Under the pieces are notes generated by a model, which was given only the letters and a program-made list of their open reading frames with translations, ran no database searches and was not told where the DNA came from. Shown one piece after another: positions 48,450 to 58,920 of a stretch of 64,000 bases of DNA. Source of the stretch: Chloroflexota bacterium (GTDB taxonomy: Bacteria; Chloroflexota; Anaerolineae; Anaerolineales; Villigracilaceae); contig JACRBJ010000004.1 of assembly GCA_016234555.1 (NCBI GenBank), positions 22,567 to 86,566 of the forward strand, written 5' to 3'. The stretch's first letter is position 1, and each line of letters starts with the position of its first letter. Both the position numbers and the translations under genes were made by a program.

Positions 48450-50716
48450 GCGCCAACCCATCCCTGCAACAGAATTCGTTCCGTCATGAAGTACAATCGG
48501 AGAACGAATCAACCTTTAATGTGGATTTGGATTTTCGCTCCATGGCAAAACCCTTCCCCTTTTCATCCGAAGAGATCAACCCGCGCCTGCTGGAGGCTCT
48601 CGCCAGTCTCAACCAGATTGGGACAGCCATCAACCAGATCGGCACCAGCGGAACAGAAGATCAGGCGGCAAGCCTGCAATTGATCGTCGAAAGCGCCATC
48701 CGCGTCATCCCCGGCTTTTCCGCTTCGATCTACACCTACAACCCTGCAAAGGACACTTTCGAGGTCGAGTCCCGTGTAGCTGCCTATGCGGAAGGTCATG
48801 AACTCGATGGAAATATCAATCCCGTCAAGGATATTCCACGCCCCAACGGATTCGGAATGCGCGCCATCCAGCGCCGGTTCAGGACCATTTCGTACGAAGA
48901 GACCGACATGCAGATCCACCCATATCAGGCGGAGTTGGGAGTAAAGGTCATCGCCTGCTTTCCTCTGATCGTGGCTGAGGAGGCGCTTGGCGTCCTCTAT
49001 ATTTACCTTTATGAAGACCGCCATCTCTCGCAGTTCGAAGAATTGATGCTCCATAATTTTGTGAACCCGGCGGCAATGGCGATCTATCACTCGCGTCACA
49101 TGGCTGGCATCAAGCGCAACCTGATTCAAAAGGAAAACGAGTTGAACCGCTTGCGGGACGCGGGCATGCTCATTTCATCCCGCCTGCGCCTCGAAGAGAC
49201 TTTGGCATCCATCCTCGAACTTGCCCTTGAACTGACCAACGCCCAATACGGCATCTTCCGCCTGCTGGACAAGAGCGGGGAATCTCTGGTGACAAAGGCA
49301 GTCAGTTCCGTCCATCTGGAACGCCCGCTGGTCGAGACGTTACCCATTAACGGAAAAAGCGTGATGGCGCACGTGGCGCGCACGCGCCAGCCGTTGTTGA
49401 TCCGCGACTTGCACGACAAGGACTGGGCAGACCTGTACTACCCGCTGGACTCAAAACTGGAGATGCGCTCCGAGTTATGCGTGCCACTCATCAACGCCAG
49501 CGGACGGCTGGAGGGCGTGCTGAATCTGGAAAGCCCCAACGCAAACGGCTTCTCGGAAGACGACAGCCACATGCTGCAATCCCTGGCGACCTACGCCGTC
49601 ACCGCCATTCAGGAGGCGCGACTGCTGGATGCCCTTCAGGAAGCGGCACAACTGCTGATTTCACAGCCAAGCCACAAGGTGCTGGATCAGCTTTGCGTAA
49701 TGGCAAACGACCTGCTCAACACATCATCCAGCGCCATCTGGCTAAAAAATGAAAACGGCGAATTGCACATTGTCTCCTCCAACGGCGAAGTGCAGCAATC
49801 GCAATATCTGGCGAAGGAAAATAATCTTCCGAACGCGCTGGTATTGTCATTGCCGCCGGGTTCAGGGTCGGAAAGGCTGGGGATGTTTGGGGTCTTCCAC
49901 CCGGAAGCGGGCAGCGGAAGAAGCGTCAAATCCGAATGGGACAAGAAAGTCCTCGCGTGCCTTGCCAATTTTGCAGTGCTCGCCGTGCAGAACGCATCCC
50001 ATCAACAGGCGCTTCGCACCTCGCAGGAACAACACCTGATCGCCGAGACATTCGCCGCGGTTGGAGATATTTCCGCGAACCTGCTCCACAAGATGAACAA
50101 CAAGGTCGGCATCATTCCCGTGCGCGTGCAGGCAATCCAGGACAAATACCAGAGCCTGCTTCAAAACGACGCCTATCTCACAAAGAGTTTGAAGGAAATC
50201 GAGAAGGGGGCGACCTCCGCCATGCAGATCGTCCAGGAAAACCTTTCACACCTGCGCCCCATCCGCATGGAACGGGTCCAGGTGGCGCCGCGCGTCATGG
50301 ACGCGATCCATGCCATCCACATGCCGTCCGAGATTCAAATCAACATCGAAGGGCTGGAAGGTCTGCCGATGGTCCATGCGGGCGGACAGAGTTTGGTATT
50401 CGTATTCCGCAACCTGATCGAGAATTCGCTGGACGCCATGCAGGGCAAGGGCGTCATTCAGATTCACGGCAAGAGCCTGCCGAAGTACGTGGAAATTTCC
50501 CTGCACGACACGGGACCGGGCATCCCGCCCGAGTTGCACGAGGAAATTTTCGAATTGGAACACTCCAGCAAAATGCACCCGGGCAAAATGGGATTCGGCT
50601 TGTGGTGGGTCAAGACTTTGATGACCCGTCTCGGGGGCACAGTGACGGTGGACAGCGACGGGCAGCATGGGACGACCTTCACCCTGCGCCTGCCCATTGC
50701 CGAGGAGGAAGCATGA
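48446..50716 (+). CDS. GAF-domain sensor histidine kinase (soluble)
   Basis: Two GAF-like regions; H-box-like NLLHKMNNKVGIIPVRVQ; HATPase FVFRNLIENSLDAMQGKG, HDTGPGIPPELHEEIFE, GFGLWWVKTLMTRLGGTVTV. Confidence 0.85.
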   Translation: MSANPSLQQNSFRHEVQSENESTFNVDLDFRSMAKPFPFSSEEINPRLLEALASLNQIGTAINQIGTSGTEDQAASLQLIVESAIRVIPGFSASIYTYNPAKDTFEVESRVAAYAEGHELDGNINPVKDIPRPNGFGMRAIQRRFRTISYEETDMQIHPYQAELGVKVIACFPLIVAEEALGVLYIYLYEDRHLSQFEELMLHNFVNPAAMAIYHSRHMAGIKRNLIQKENELNRLRDAGMLISSRLRLEETLASILELALELTNAQYGIFRLLDKSGESLVTKAVSSVHLERPLVETLPINGKSVMAHVARTRQPLLIRDLHDKDWADLYYPLDSKLEMRSELCVPLINASGRLEGVLNLESPNANGFSEDDSHMLQSLATYAVTAIQEARLLDALQEAAQLLISQPSHKVLDQLCVMANDLLNTSSSAIWLKNENGELHIVSSNGEVQQSQYLAKENNLPNALVLSLPPGSGSERLGMFGVFHPEAGSGRSVKSEWDKKVLACLANFAVLAVQNASHQQALRTSQEQHLIAETFAAVGDISANLLHKMNNKVGIIPVRVQAIQDKYQSLLQNDAYLTKSLKEIEKGATSAMQIVQENLSHLRPIRMERVQVAPRVMDAIHAIHMPSEIQINIEGLEGLPMVHAGGQSLVFVFRNLIENSLDAMQGKGVIQIHGKSLPKYVEISLHDTGPGIPPELHEEIFELEHSSKMHPGKMGFGLWWVKTLMTRLGGTVTVDSDGQHGTTFTLRLPIAEEEA

Positions 50717-51795
50717 CCTTTCGCGCGCTGATCGTCGAAGACGACTCCTCCTGGCAGCAAATCCTGAACGAGATTCTTGCCGACCACGGGCTGGAGGTTG
50801 ACCTTGCCACCGATTTCAACGAAGCCGTGACCGCGCTCAAGGAACGTCCGCACCGGCTGGCGGTGGTGGACCTTTCGCTTTCCCCAAACGACCACAACAA
50901 CTACGACGGTTTGCGCGTGCTGGACAACATACGCAAGCTCGACCCAAACTGCCGCGCCATTTTGCTGACAGGCTTCGCCACCGTTGAGCTTGCCGTCACG
51001 GCGCTCACAGACTACGGCGCATTCACCTTTTTACGCAAGGAAAGTTTTCAGCGCAGTCAGTTCAGGGAAATCGTCAACCGCATCCTCGTCAGCGCGCCGC
51101 AGGCTGAAACTTCGAAGCCCGCGCAGGCACCCGCATTTTCCTCGCGGGATGCGCTGTACGCCCCGGTAAAACTTGCCCCAAAAGTCCTCATCGTGGATGA
51201 TGATGCCGGCTGGCGCAGTATTCTCGAAGACTTGTTGAGCGAAGCGGGCTTCCAGCCATCCACCAGCAGCAGCTTTGGCGAAGCTCTGGCGTCGCTGCGA
51301 CGTGAAAAATTCTCGCTTGCCGTGGTGGACCTGTCGCTCAAGGAAGTCTCCGCAAACTCCGCCCCCGACGAACAAAACTTAACCGGCTATCAACTCTTGA
51401 AGATCGCGCAGGAAAACCACATCCCGACCATCGTGGTGAGCGGGCTTTCCGAGCCTGAGGAAATCCAGCGCATCTACAAGGAGCATGGCATCTCGGCTTA
51501 CATCGAAAAGCAAACCTTCAACCGCGCCACCTTCAAGCGCATCCTTGCGGAAACAAAAACCGACGTCGAGACCGTCGACGAATTAAGCGTGCTGACAGAT
51601 CGCGAGCGCGAAGTCCTCGACTTGCTGGCGCAGGGTTTGACCAACAAGGAAATCGCCGAGCAATTGTTCATCACCACCAACACGGTAAAGAGACACCTCA
51701 AGGCGGTATTTGAAAAGCTGGACGTACACACCCGCTCCGCTGCCACCGCCAAAGTTGCCGGGGATATCAAGTACAAGTCCCCCCTGCGCGATTGA
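50713..51795 (+). CDS. Response regulator with tandem receiver domains and LuxR-type HTH
   Basis: REC1 RALIVEDDSSWQQILNEIL...LAVVDLSL; REC2 KVLIVDDDAGWRSILEDLL...LAVVDLSL; HTH LTDREREVLDLLAQGLTNKEIAEQLFITTNTVKRHLKAVFEKLDVHTRSAA. Confidence 0.9.
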   Translation: MTFRALIVEDDSSWQQILNEILADHGLEVDLATDFNEAVTALKERPHRLAVVDLSLSPNDHNNYDGLRVLDNIRKLDPNCRAILLTGFATVELAVTALTDYGAFTFLRKESFQRSQFREIVNRILVSAPQAETSKPAQAPAFSSRDALYAPVKLAPKVLIVDDDAGWRSILEDLLSEAGFQPSTSSSFGEALASLRREKFSLAVVDLSLKEVSANSAPDEQNLTGYQLLKIAQENHIPTIVVSGLSEPEEIQRIYKEHGISAYIEKQTFNRATFKRILAETKTDVETVDELSVLTDREREVLDLLAQGLTNKEIAEQLFITTNTVKRHLKAVFEKLDVHTRSAATAKVAGDIKYKSPLRD

Positions 51796-51796
51796 C

Positions 51797-52660
51797 TTAC
51801 TTGATTACCCCATACATTTGATCTGGCTTGAGAACTTGCGGGAAGCACTCCCGCAGCGCAATCCGAGCCTCGTAGCACAGGTGACAGGCATCCGCGTAGG
51901 CGTCAACATGAGGGAGGTTGTACTCTGTCACCAGCGCAACTGGTCCACCCGCGAGCAGGGGTCCGCAAATCGGGTGGGCATCCGCATCGTAGTTTTCGCA
52001 AATCTCCCTGAGCGGAGTCTCGAACAGGTTGCCAATCACAACGCCCTGGCAGATGTGGATGTTGCCCAGCGGATCAAGGTGGACGCGACCAGGCTCGCGC
52101 AAATCCTCATGCGGACAACGGTCAAAACCATCCCACGGATGGTTGGTCGCTCTTTCAGTGAGCTTTTTCGCCGCCCGACCTCGATACATCACCGACGACT
52201 CTCCTTTGGCTTCGGGCTGGTCGATGCTAATCATGCCCGTCGGGATATGCAGCCACTTCGCTGCAACCATAGCATTCTGCGGACATTCGCCCAAACATTC
52301 ACTACAGTGGAACAGGTCGCTACTGACGGTAAGGTCTGAGAGCCTCCCTGCAAACGGGCGCAACCACTCCTCGGCATCCGCAACAGAATTTGCCCAATAG
52401 GCGTTGGAGACGATACCGACGGAAAAGCCGATGTCCGCTGCTCTACGAACCGCCTTGACCAAGATGGCATAAAACAAAAACGGCTCGCCGCCTTCAAAAT
52501 AAATCGAAGTAACGCCCGCATCCTTCGCCTGCCCCAGGATGTTTTCAATCTGCTCGAATGTGAGCGTGCCTGTCTGCCACGGGCTGCCCCACACAAAGCA
52601 GTGGTCGCACTCGTACGTGCATTGGCAGGTCAGAAGAATGTGCAAGCCTTCGAGTTTCAT
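51797..52660 (-). CDS. Radical SAM protein
   Basis: ILLTCQCTYECDHCFVWG (CxxxCxxC), SIYFEGGEPFLFY; later Cys-rich segment CSECLGECP. Confidence 0.82.
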   Translation of the reverse strand: MKLEGLHILLTCQCTYECDHCFVWGSPWQTGTLTFEQIENILGQAKDAGVTSIYFEGGEPFLFYAILVKAVRRAADIGFSVGIVSNAYWANSVADAEEWLRPFAGRLSDLTVSSDLFHCSECLGECPQNAMVAAKWLHIPTGMISIDQPEAKGESSVMYRGRAAKKLTERATNHPWDGFDRCPHEDLREPGRVHLDPLGNIHICQGVVIGNLFETPLREICENYDADAHPICGPLLAGGPVALVTEYNLPHVDAYADACHLCYEARIALRECFPQVLKPDQMYGVIK

Positions 52661-52767
52661 TTTGGTCTCCTTGTTCCTGTTTAAATGTACGAAAATCAAG
52701 GATATGAGTCACGGGTCAAAAATCACCTTGCGGACTATAATAAAGTAACCCATTTCTGGAGGTCATT

Positions 52768-53394
52768 GTGTCAAACGTTTTTCCATCCAAACACCCGCTC
52801 GTCGCCCACAAACTGTCGCGTCTGCGCGGAAAAGACATCGAACCAAAAAAATTTCGCGAACTGGTTCGCGAAATTGCCGCGCTTCTGGCTTACGAAGCCA
52901 CCGCCGACCTGCTCGTCATGCCGCGGGAAGTTGAAACTCCGCTCGCAAAAACCATGGGAGTGGAATTACAAGAGAAAATCGGGCTCATCCCCATTCTGCG
53001 CGCTGGATTGGGAATGGTCGAAGGCATTTGGGAACTGATGCCCGTCGCGGAAGTCTGGCATATCGGGCTGTACCGCGATGAGCGCACCCTGCGCCCCGTG
53101 GAGTATTACAACAAGCTGCCGCTCGAGCAAACCGTTTCTGTTTGTCTGATTCTCGACCCGATGCTGGCAACAGGCGGTTCCGCCGTGGCAACAGCGGACA
53201 TACTCAAACGCTGGGGTGTGAAGAAGATCAAATTCGTCGGGCTGATCGGCGCGCCCGAAGGCATTCAAGCCATGCAAACGGCGCATCCCGACATCCCCAT
53301 TCACCTTGCTGCCATCGACGACCATCTCAACGAGAAAGGTTATATCGTCCCAGGGCTTGGCGACGCAGGAGACAGACAGTTTGGGACGGGATAG
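52768..53394 (+). CDS. upp: Uracil phosphoribosyltransferase
   Basis: [80 protein letters not shown]. Confidence 0.96.
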   Translation: MSNVFPSKHPLVAHKLSRLRGKDIEPKKFRELVREIAALLAYEATADLLVMPREVETPLAKTMGVELQEKIGLIPILRAGLGMVEGIWELMPVAEVWHIGLYRDERTLRPVEYYNKLPLEQTVSVCLILDPMLATGGSAVATADILKRWGVKKIKFVGLIGAPEGIQAMQTAHPDIPIHLAAIDDHLNEKGYIVPGLGDAGDRQFGTG

Positions 53395-53447
53395 TTCAGT
53401 AATCAGTCGTCAGTAAACAGTGGTCAGTGGTCAGTGAGGCGAGAACC

Positions 53448-54293
53448 ATGGTGACGGGAAAGATCGAAATCGAAGGTTGTCAAATCGCATACATAGAGGC
53501 GGGTTCGGATTCGAATCCGCCTGTTTTGCTTCTGCATGGGATTATGTGTCACGGTGGAGTGTGGAAACGAACAATGGAAATACTCCAGCGGGATTTTCAT
53601 TGCATTGCCATTGACCATCTGGGGTTTGGGGACAGTGACAAGCCAGGGAGTGCAGATTACTCCATTCAAAGACAAGCCAAGCGCGCTCTGAAGGTCGCCG
53701 ACCATTTTGGCTTCGACAGGTTCATCGTCATTGGGCATTCGATGGGCGGACAGATCGCCACCCACCTCGCAGCCAGTCTTGCGCCGCAGCGTGTGAGGAA
53801 ACTCATCAGTGTGGATGGCGTGGTGACGGGAGAACTCTCAGCCGTTGTGCAAAATTTCAAACGGCTCCTGATCGTTGTAGGGCAATATACCCCGTCAATC
53901 TACCGATTAATGGGGGCGCTCTGCAAATCGAAAACCTTCGCCTGTTGGGCGTACAACCATTGGTTTTACAAACCCGAAGAATTGCCTTTCGGCGACTGGG
54001 AAGCAGACAGGTATTACGCTACGGACCCAAGTGTTGCCCATTCCACCGCCAAGGCGTGGAAATCGCTCAACGCCACAGACCTCACGCCGCTATTGAAAAA
54101 CATCACCGCACCCACGCTGGTCATTTTTGGAAATCAGGATGGGACTGTGCCAGTCGAACAGGCTCACCTTTTCAAAGAGCAATTGCCCGCCGCAGAGCTT
54201 GTGTTGATCGATCAATGCGGACACTTCCCGATGTATGAAAAGTTCGACAAGTATATTGCTCCGCTTCAAAAGTTTTTGACACAAGGAGGCTGA
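53448..54293 (+). CDS. Alpha/beta hydrolase
   Basis: PPVLLLHGIMCHGGVWKRTME; FIVIGHSMGGQIATHLAASL; CGHFPMYEKFDKY. Confidence 0.88.
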   Translation: MVTGKIEIEGCQIAYIEAGSDSNPPVLLLHGIMCHGGVWKRTMEILQRDFHCIAIDHLGFGDSDKPGSADYSIQRQAKRALKVADHFGFDRFIVIGHSMGGQIATHLAASLAPQRVRKLISVDGVVTGELSAVVQNFKRLLIVVGQYTPSIYRLMGALCKSKTFACWAYNHWFYKPEELPFGDWEADRYYATDPSVAHSTAKAWKSLNATDLTPLLKNITAPTLVIFGNQDGTVPVEQAHLFKEQLPAAELVLIDQCGHFPMYEKFDKYIAPLQKFLTQGG

Positions 54294-54295
54294 TT

Positions 54296-54844
54296 ATGGA
54301 AGCCTGGATTTTCGTGCTTGGGTCTGCGCTCATCATCTACATTTCGCGCAAGTCGCTTGGTTCGCCGCAATCACATGGGTTTTACCGCTTCCTCGCGTGG
54401 GAATGTATTCTGGGCTTGTTCCTGCTCAACGTGATGTTTTGGCTAGTCGAGCCGCTGGCGTGGAATCAGCTCATTTCATGGATTCTATTATTTGGGTCGC
54501 TGATTCCGCTTGGCTTCGGCGTCCATTTCCTGCAGACACAGGGCAGGCAGGCTGAACAACGCGAAGGCGATCCAACCCTGTACGGCTTCGAGAAGACCAC
54601 CAATCTCGTGACCAGCGGAATCTACAAATACATCCGCCACCCGTTATACTGCTCGCTTCTGTTGCTGACTTGGGGTATCTTCTTCAAACACATCTCGCTG
54701 ACAGTTGCCACGCTCGCCGTCACCGCAACGATCTTTCTTGTCTTCACCGCCAAAGCGGACGAAGCCGAATGTACCCGCTTCTTCGGCAGTCAATATCAGG
54801 ATTACATGAAGCGGTCGAGGATGTTCATTCCGTATATTTTCTAA
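54296..54844 (+). CDS. Isoprenylcysteine carboxyl methyltransferase-like membrane methyltransferase
   Basis: TTNLVTSGIYKYIRHPLYCSLLLLTWGIFF...EAECTRFFGSQYQDYMKRSRMFIPYIF. Confidence 0.75.
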   Translation: MEAWIFVLGSALIIYISRKSLGSPQSHGFYRFLAWECILGLFLLNVMFWLVEPLAWNQLISWILLFGSLIPLGFGVHFLQTQGRQAEQREGDPTLYGFEKTTNLVTSGIYKYIRHPLYCSLLLLTWGIFFKHISLTVATLAVTATIFLVFTAKADEAECTRFFGSQYQDYMKRSRMFIPYIF

Positions 54845-54850
54845 AATTCA

Positions 54851-54881
54851 GACCCTAAAGGTTTGGGAAACCTTTAGGGTC
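54851..54881. repeat. Palindrome family GACCCTAAAGGTTT/AAACCTTTAGGGTC (copy 2)
   Basis: 14-bp perfect arms with ggg loop. Confidence 0.8.
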
Positions 54882-54898
54882 TTCGTTGCAAAGATCTT

Positions 54899-55945
54899 AT
54901 GAAATCTATGCTCCTGCGGGAGATCACCCAACTCCCACAAAATCCGACCCCGCTGACTTTTAGCGAAATCCCCGAGCCGACTCCTGCCGCTGGCGAGGTC
55001 TTGCTGCGTGTGACGGCGTGCGGAGTCTGTCACACCGAACTGGATGAGATCGAAGGGCGTACACTTCCGCCTCGTTTGCCTGTGGTGTTGGGGCATCAGG
55101 TGGTGGGAACTATTCTGGAATCCGACAGCTTGCTGTCGAAGACCCAGCGGCAAGCCGCTGGACTCCAGAGTGGTCAACGCGTGGGCGTGGCGTGGATTGC
55201 GTCCGCTTGCGGCGAGTGTGACTTCTGTAAAAGCGGACAGGAGAATCTTTGTCCGCAGTTCAAGGCGACGGGACGCGATGTGGACGGCGGCTATGCCGAG
55301 TACATGAAAGTCCGCGCGGATTTCGTCCACCCGATTCCTGATTCGTTTTCTGATAGTGAAGCCGCCCCGCTGCTTTGCGCTGGCGCAATCGGCTATCGCT
55401 CGCTGCGGTTGAGCAATTTACAGGACGGACAGTCGCTGGGGTTAATGGGCTTCGGTGGGTCGAACCATCTGGTGTTGAAACTGGCAAAACACAAGTTTCC
55501 CAACGCGAAGATTTTCGTTTTCAGTCGAAGCGCAAAGGAACGTGAGTTCGCCCTTTCGTTGGGAGCGGCTTGGGCGGGCGGCATTGACCAGAGTCCGCCT
55601 GAAGTGTTGGATTCGGTCATCGACACCACACCAGTTTGGGGCACGGTCAGCGAAGCGCTCAAGCGGGTTCGACCAGGCGGCAGGGTGGTCATCAACGCCA
55701 TTCGCAAGGAAGAGTCCGACAAGTCCATCCTCAGCCAGTTGGATTATCCCTCGCAGTTATGGATGGAAAAGGAAATCAAGTCGGTCGCCAACGTGACCCG
55801 CGCCGACGTGCGCGAGTTTTTGCAGCTGGCAGCGGAGGCGAACATCAAGCCCGAATTTCAGGAGTATGAATTGAAAGATGCCAATCAGGCATTGCTCGAA
55901 ATGAAGCAAGGAAAAATTCATGGATCAAAAGTTTTGAGAATCTAA
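54899..55945 (+). CDS. Zinc-dependent alcohol dehydrogenase
   Basis: VTACGVCHTELDEIEGRTLPPRLPVVLGHQVVG; WIASACGECDFCKSGQENLCPQFKATG. Confidence 0.9.
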   Translation: MKSMLLREITQLPQNPTPLTFSEIPEPTPAAGEVLLRVTACGVCHTELDEIEGRTLPPRLPVVLGHQVVGTILESDSLLSKTQRQAAGLQSGQRVGVAWIASACGECDFCKSGQENLCPQFKATGRDVDGGYAEYMKVRADFVHPIPDSFSDSEAAPLLCAGAIGYRSLRLSNLQDGQSLGLMGFGGSNHLVLKLAKHKFPNAKIFVFSRSAKEREFALSLGAAWAGGIDQSPPEVLDSVIDTTPVWGTVSEALKRVRPGGRVVINAIRKEESDKSILSQLDYPSQLWMEKEIKSVANVTRADVREFLQLAAEANIKPEFQEYELKDANQALLEMKQGKIHGSKVLRI

Positions 55946-55973
55946 TTCGTCCTTCGATTACGCTCAGGACGAA
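55946..55973. repeat. REP-like short palindrome (TTCGTCCT...AGGACGAA)
   Basis: 8-bp arms 55946-55953 / 55966-55973 in an intergenic gap. Confidence 0.5.
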
Positions 55974-56002
55974 GATTGCGATCAACGAGAAAAAAGGAAA
56001 AC

Positions 56003-57691
56003 ATGGAAAAGAAAAGCGTGTACGATCTGAAGTCTGTCAAATTGCCCTATCTTTCGGGCGGACTGTTGAAACTGTTTGCTTCGTTGTTGGAGGGCCCGTT
56101 GGGTGGGTTGTTGATTCCCAGCCTGTTGGAGAGCGCGGGCATCGCATGGATGCGAAAGCAGGTCATCGACGAAGCGCCCACGCACCACCCGTTTTATCAC
56201 GCGGGTGAGCTTGCCACAAAAGATGCGGCAGTGCCAGCGAAGGAATTGCCACGCGCGGCAGCAGTGGAGTCTCGCGGATTCCATTTTGCAACCGTGTTCG
56301 ATTATGCCAAAGCATACCGCGACGACAAGATCACGCCCGAAGAAGTGGCGGCAAAATTGCTGGATGCCATCGAAGCCAGCAACAACGCCACACCTCCTCT
56401 GCGGGCTGTGATTTTCTGTGACCGCGAAGATGTGATGCGACAGACGCGTGAAGCCACGCAGAGAATCAAGGCGGGCAAGCCGCTCAGCATTTTCGACGGC
56501 GTTCCTGTGGCAGTCAAAGATGAACTCGACATGACGCCCTACCCAACAAAGGTTGGCACGTCGTTTTTGGGTCAGTCGCCAGCAACCGAGGATGCAACCG
56601 TCGTGGCGCGAATGCGGGCGGCTGGAGCGTTGCTGGTCGGCAAGACCAACATGCACGAGATCGGCATCAACGTGACGGGGTTGAATCCGCATCACGGCAC
56701 GGCGCGCAACCCGTACAACGTCAATCACTACACGGGCGGAAGTTCCAGCGGCTCGGCGGCGGCTGTCGCGGCGGGACTGGTCCCCGTCGCCATCGGCGCG
56801 GACGGCGGTGGCTCGATCCGCATCCCCGCTTCGTTCTGCGGCATCTTCGGAATCAAATCCACTTTCGGGCGGGTCAGTGAACTCGGCGCGGCTCCGCTGT
56901 GCTGGAGCGTCGCCCACGTCGGTCCGCTGGCGGCGACTGCCACCGACATGGCGCTTGCCTATGGCGTGATAGCTGGTCCCGACCTGCGCGACCCGAACTC
57001 GCTTCATCAACCCCTGCCCACGCTCGAAGGCTGGGACAAAGCCGACTTGCGCGGAATCAAACTTGGGGTCTACAAGGAGTGGTTTCAGCACGCCGACCCG
57101 GAAGTGGTCACGGCTTGCGAAGTCATGCTCAAACGTTTTACCGACATGGGCGCGGAAATCCGCGAGGTGGTCATCCCCGACCTGGAATTGAACCGCGTCG
57201 CACACACCGTCACCATCGTCAGCGAGATGGTGCAGGCGATGAGCTACACCTATCCCGAACATCACCGCGAACACGGGCTGGATGTCCGCATCAACCTCGC
57301 GCTGGGACGCGCCTTCAACGCGAGAGATTATTTGCTGGCACAACGTGTCCGCACGCGGATTATCCGCAACTTTGAGAATGCGCTCAAAGATGTGGACATG
57401 ATTCTGACTCCCACCACCGCCATCGCCTCGCCAGAGATCAAGAAGGGCGCTCTGCCCGACGGCGACTCCGACCTCTCGGTGACGGTGGAGATCATGCGCT
57501 TCGTCACCACTGGCAACCTGACAGGTCTGCCCGCCATCTCTTTCCCGGTTGGCTACACGACAAAAGGTCTCCCCATCGGGATGCAAGCCATCGGGCGTCC
57601 CTGGCAGGAAAATGTCCTGCTGAGGCTGGCGGTCAACGCGGAACAGGCGGTTGAAAGGAAAGAGCCCCAAGTATATTTCAAGGTTTTGTAA
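56003..57691 (+). CDS. Amidase (amidase-signature family)
   Basis: [81 protein letters not shown]. Confidence 0.95.
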   Translation: MEKKSVYDLKSVKLPYLSGGLLKLFASLLEGPLGGLLIPSLLESAGIAWMRKQVIDEAPTHHPFYHAGELATKDAAVPAKELPRAAAVESRGFHFATVFDYAKAYRDDKITPEEVAAKLLDAIEASNNATPPLRAVIFCDREDVMRQTREATQRIKAGKPLSIFDGVPVAVKDELDMTPYPTKVGTSFLGQSPATEDATVVARMRAAGALLVGKTNMHEIGINVTGLNPHHGTARNPYNVNHYTGGSSSGSAAAVAAGLVPVAIGADGGGSIRIPASFCGIFGIKSTFGRVSELGAAPLCWSVAHVGPLAATATDMALAYGVIAGPDLRDPNSLHQPLPTLEGWDKADLRGIKLGVYKEWFQHADPEVVTACEVMLKRFTDMGAEIREVVIPDLELNRVAHTVTIVSEMVQAMSYTYPEHHREHGLDVRINLALGRAFNARDYLLAQRVRTRIIRNFENALKDVDMILTPTTAIASPEIKKGALPDGDSDLSVTVEIMRFVTTGNLTGLPAISFPVGYTTKGLPIGMQAIGRPWQENVLLRLAVNAEQAVERKEPQVYFKVL

Positions 57692-57697
57692 GCGTCT

Positions 57698-57740
57698 AAA
57701 ACCTCGGATGTCTGCGAGACATCCGAGGTTTTTTTATTTT
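57698..57740 (+). terminator. Rho-independent terminator of the amidase gene
   Basis: aaaacctcggatgtct-gcg-agacatccgaggtttt then tttatttt. Confidence 0.88.
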
Positions 57741-57757
57741 AGAGATAGGAGAATCCC

Positions 57758-58168
57758 ATGGCTGAATTGAAGACCAAACTCAACGACGCGAGCGTGATCG
57801 ATTTCCTGAACGGCATCAAGGATAAGGGAAAACGGGCGGACAGTTTCGAGATTTTGAAGATGATGGGGCAAGTCACCAAACAGGAGCCAAAGATGTGGGG
57901 ATCGAGCATCGTCGGCTTTGGGGAGTATCACTACAAATACAAAAGCGGGCGCGAAGGTGACTGGTTCGTCACAGGCTTTTCACCACGCAAACAGAATTTG
58001 ACGTTGTACGTGATGGGAGGTTTCACTCCGCACACCGACCTGCTGAAAAAACTTGGCAAGTACAAGACAGGTGTCGGGTGTTTGTACATCAACAAATTGG
58101 CAGATGTGGACGTCAAAGTTTTGAAGGAATTGCTTAAGCAGTCGGTCAAGGCGGCAAAGCAACCCTAA
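57758..58168 (+). CDS. DUF1801-type protein
   Basis: MWGSSIVGFGEYHYKYKSGREGDWFVTGFSPRKQNLTLYVMGGF...GKYKTGVGCLYINKLADVD. Confidence 0.8.
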   Translation: MAELKTKLNDASVIDFLNGIKDKGKRADSFEILKMMGQVTKQEPKMWGSSIVGFGEYHYKYKSGREGDWFVTGFSPRKQNLTLYVMGGFTPHTDLLKKLGKYKTGVGCLYINKLADVDVKVLKELLKQSVKAAKQP

Positions 58169-58257
58169 CCCACTCTTGTACGATGTGGGAAGAATGGTGG
58201 AGTTGAATTCAGACAAACAAGGCCTATAATGCGGATATTACCTTAGAGGAGAGCCGT

Positions 58258-58860
58258 ATGCTTGCAAAAAATAGGAACACTTTACTATCGGTACTTTTCA
58301 TCAGCCTCGCGGCGCTTGCCTGCAACCTGCCGTCGGGGGCGACAGCGACCGAGCCGCCATCCACAATGGACACGGAGACGCCCACGCCCACATTCACAAG
58401 TGGCGCGCCCGTCTCCGAGACGCCGACACCAACCGCACAGAGCGTTGAAACCTGCAAACCCACTGTCACGACGAACACGAATGCCAATGTCCGCAGTGGA
58501 CCGGGGCAGGCTTACAACATCATCGGCAACATCCCGCAGGGCGGCACAGCCACGGTGGCGGGAAAGAATTTCGACGGGACATGGTGGTATATCGAATTTG
58601 CGGGTGGCGACAGCGGACACGCCTGGATCGCTGGTTCTGTCACAGTGGCAACCTGCATCCCCGACACACTTCCGTCCATTACGGCGCCGCCAACTCCGAC
58701 TGTGCCGACTCCCACCCCCACAAGCACGCCCACTCCAACCTTTACCCCGACTCCAACTGCTACCAGCGGCGGAATCATCATCGTTCCACCCATATTCATA
58801 TTACCAACCCCGACGCCAACACTCCTCATCATATTCCCAATATTTACCATAGGTCCATAA
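58258..58860 (+). CDS. Lipoprotein with bacterial SH3 domain and Pro/Thr-rich tail
   Basis: Lipobox LAALACN; NANVRSGPGQAYNIIGNIPQGGTATVAGKNFDGTWWYIEF. Confidence 0.8.
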   Translation: MLAKNRNTLLSVLFISLAALACNLPSGATATEPPSTMDTETPTPTFTSGAPVSETPTPTAQSVETCKPTVTTNTNANVRSGPGQAYNIIGNIPQGGTATVAGKNFDGTWWYIEFAGGDSGHAWIAGSVTVATCIPDTLPSITAPPTPTVPTPTPTSTPTPTFTPTPTATSGGIIIVPPIFILPTPTPTLLIIFPIFTIGP

Positions 58861-58872
58861 ACCGGCATGATG

Positions 58873-58910
58873 AATCAAAAATCCCGGCGCACATGTCGGG
58901 ATTTTTGATT
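58873..58910. terminator. Bidirectional terminator between convergent genes
   Basis: aatcaaaaatcccg...cgggatttttgatt. Confidence 0.85.
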
Positions 58911-58920
58911 TAATAGCCAA

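Noticed and set aside
49936-50712. 259-codon N-terminal extension of the response-regulator ORF
   Set aside because: Out-of-frame translation of the upstream kinase; the real start is ATG 50713 with an ATGA overlap.
55982-57670. 562-aa minus-strand ORF opposite the amidase
   Set aside because: The plus strand encodes a clear amidase; the antisense frame is low-complexity Arg/His/Asp-rich, typical of shadow ORFs in GC-rich coding DNA.
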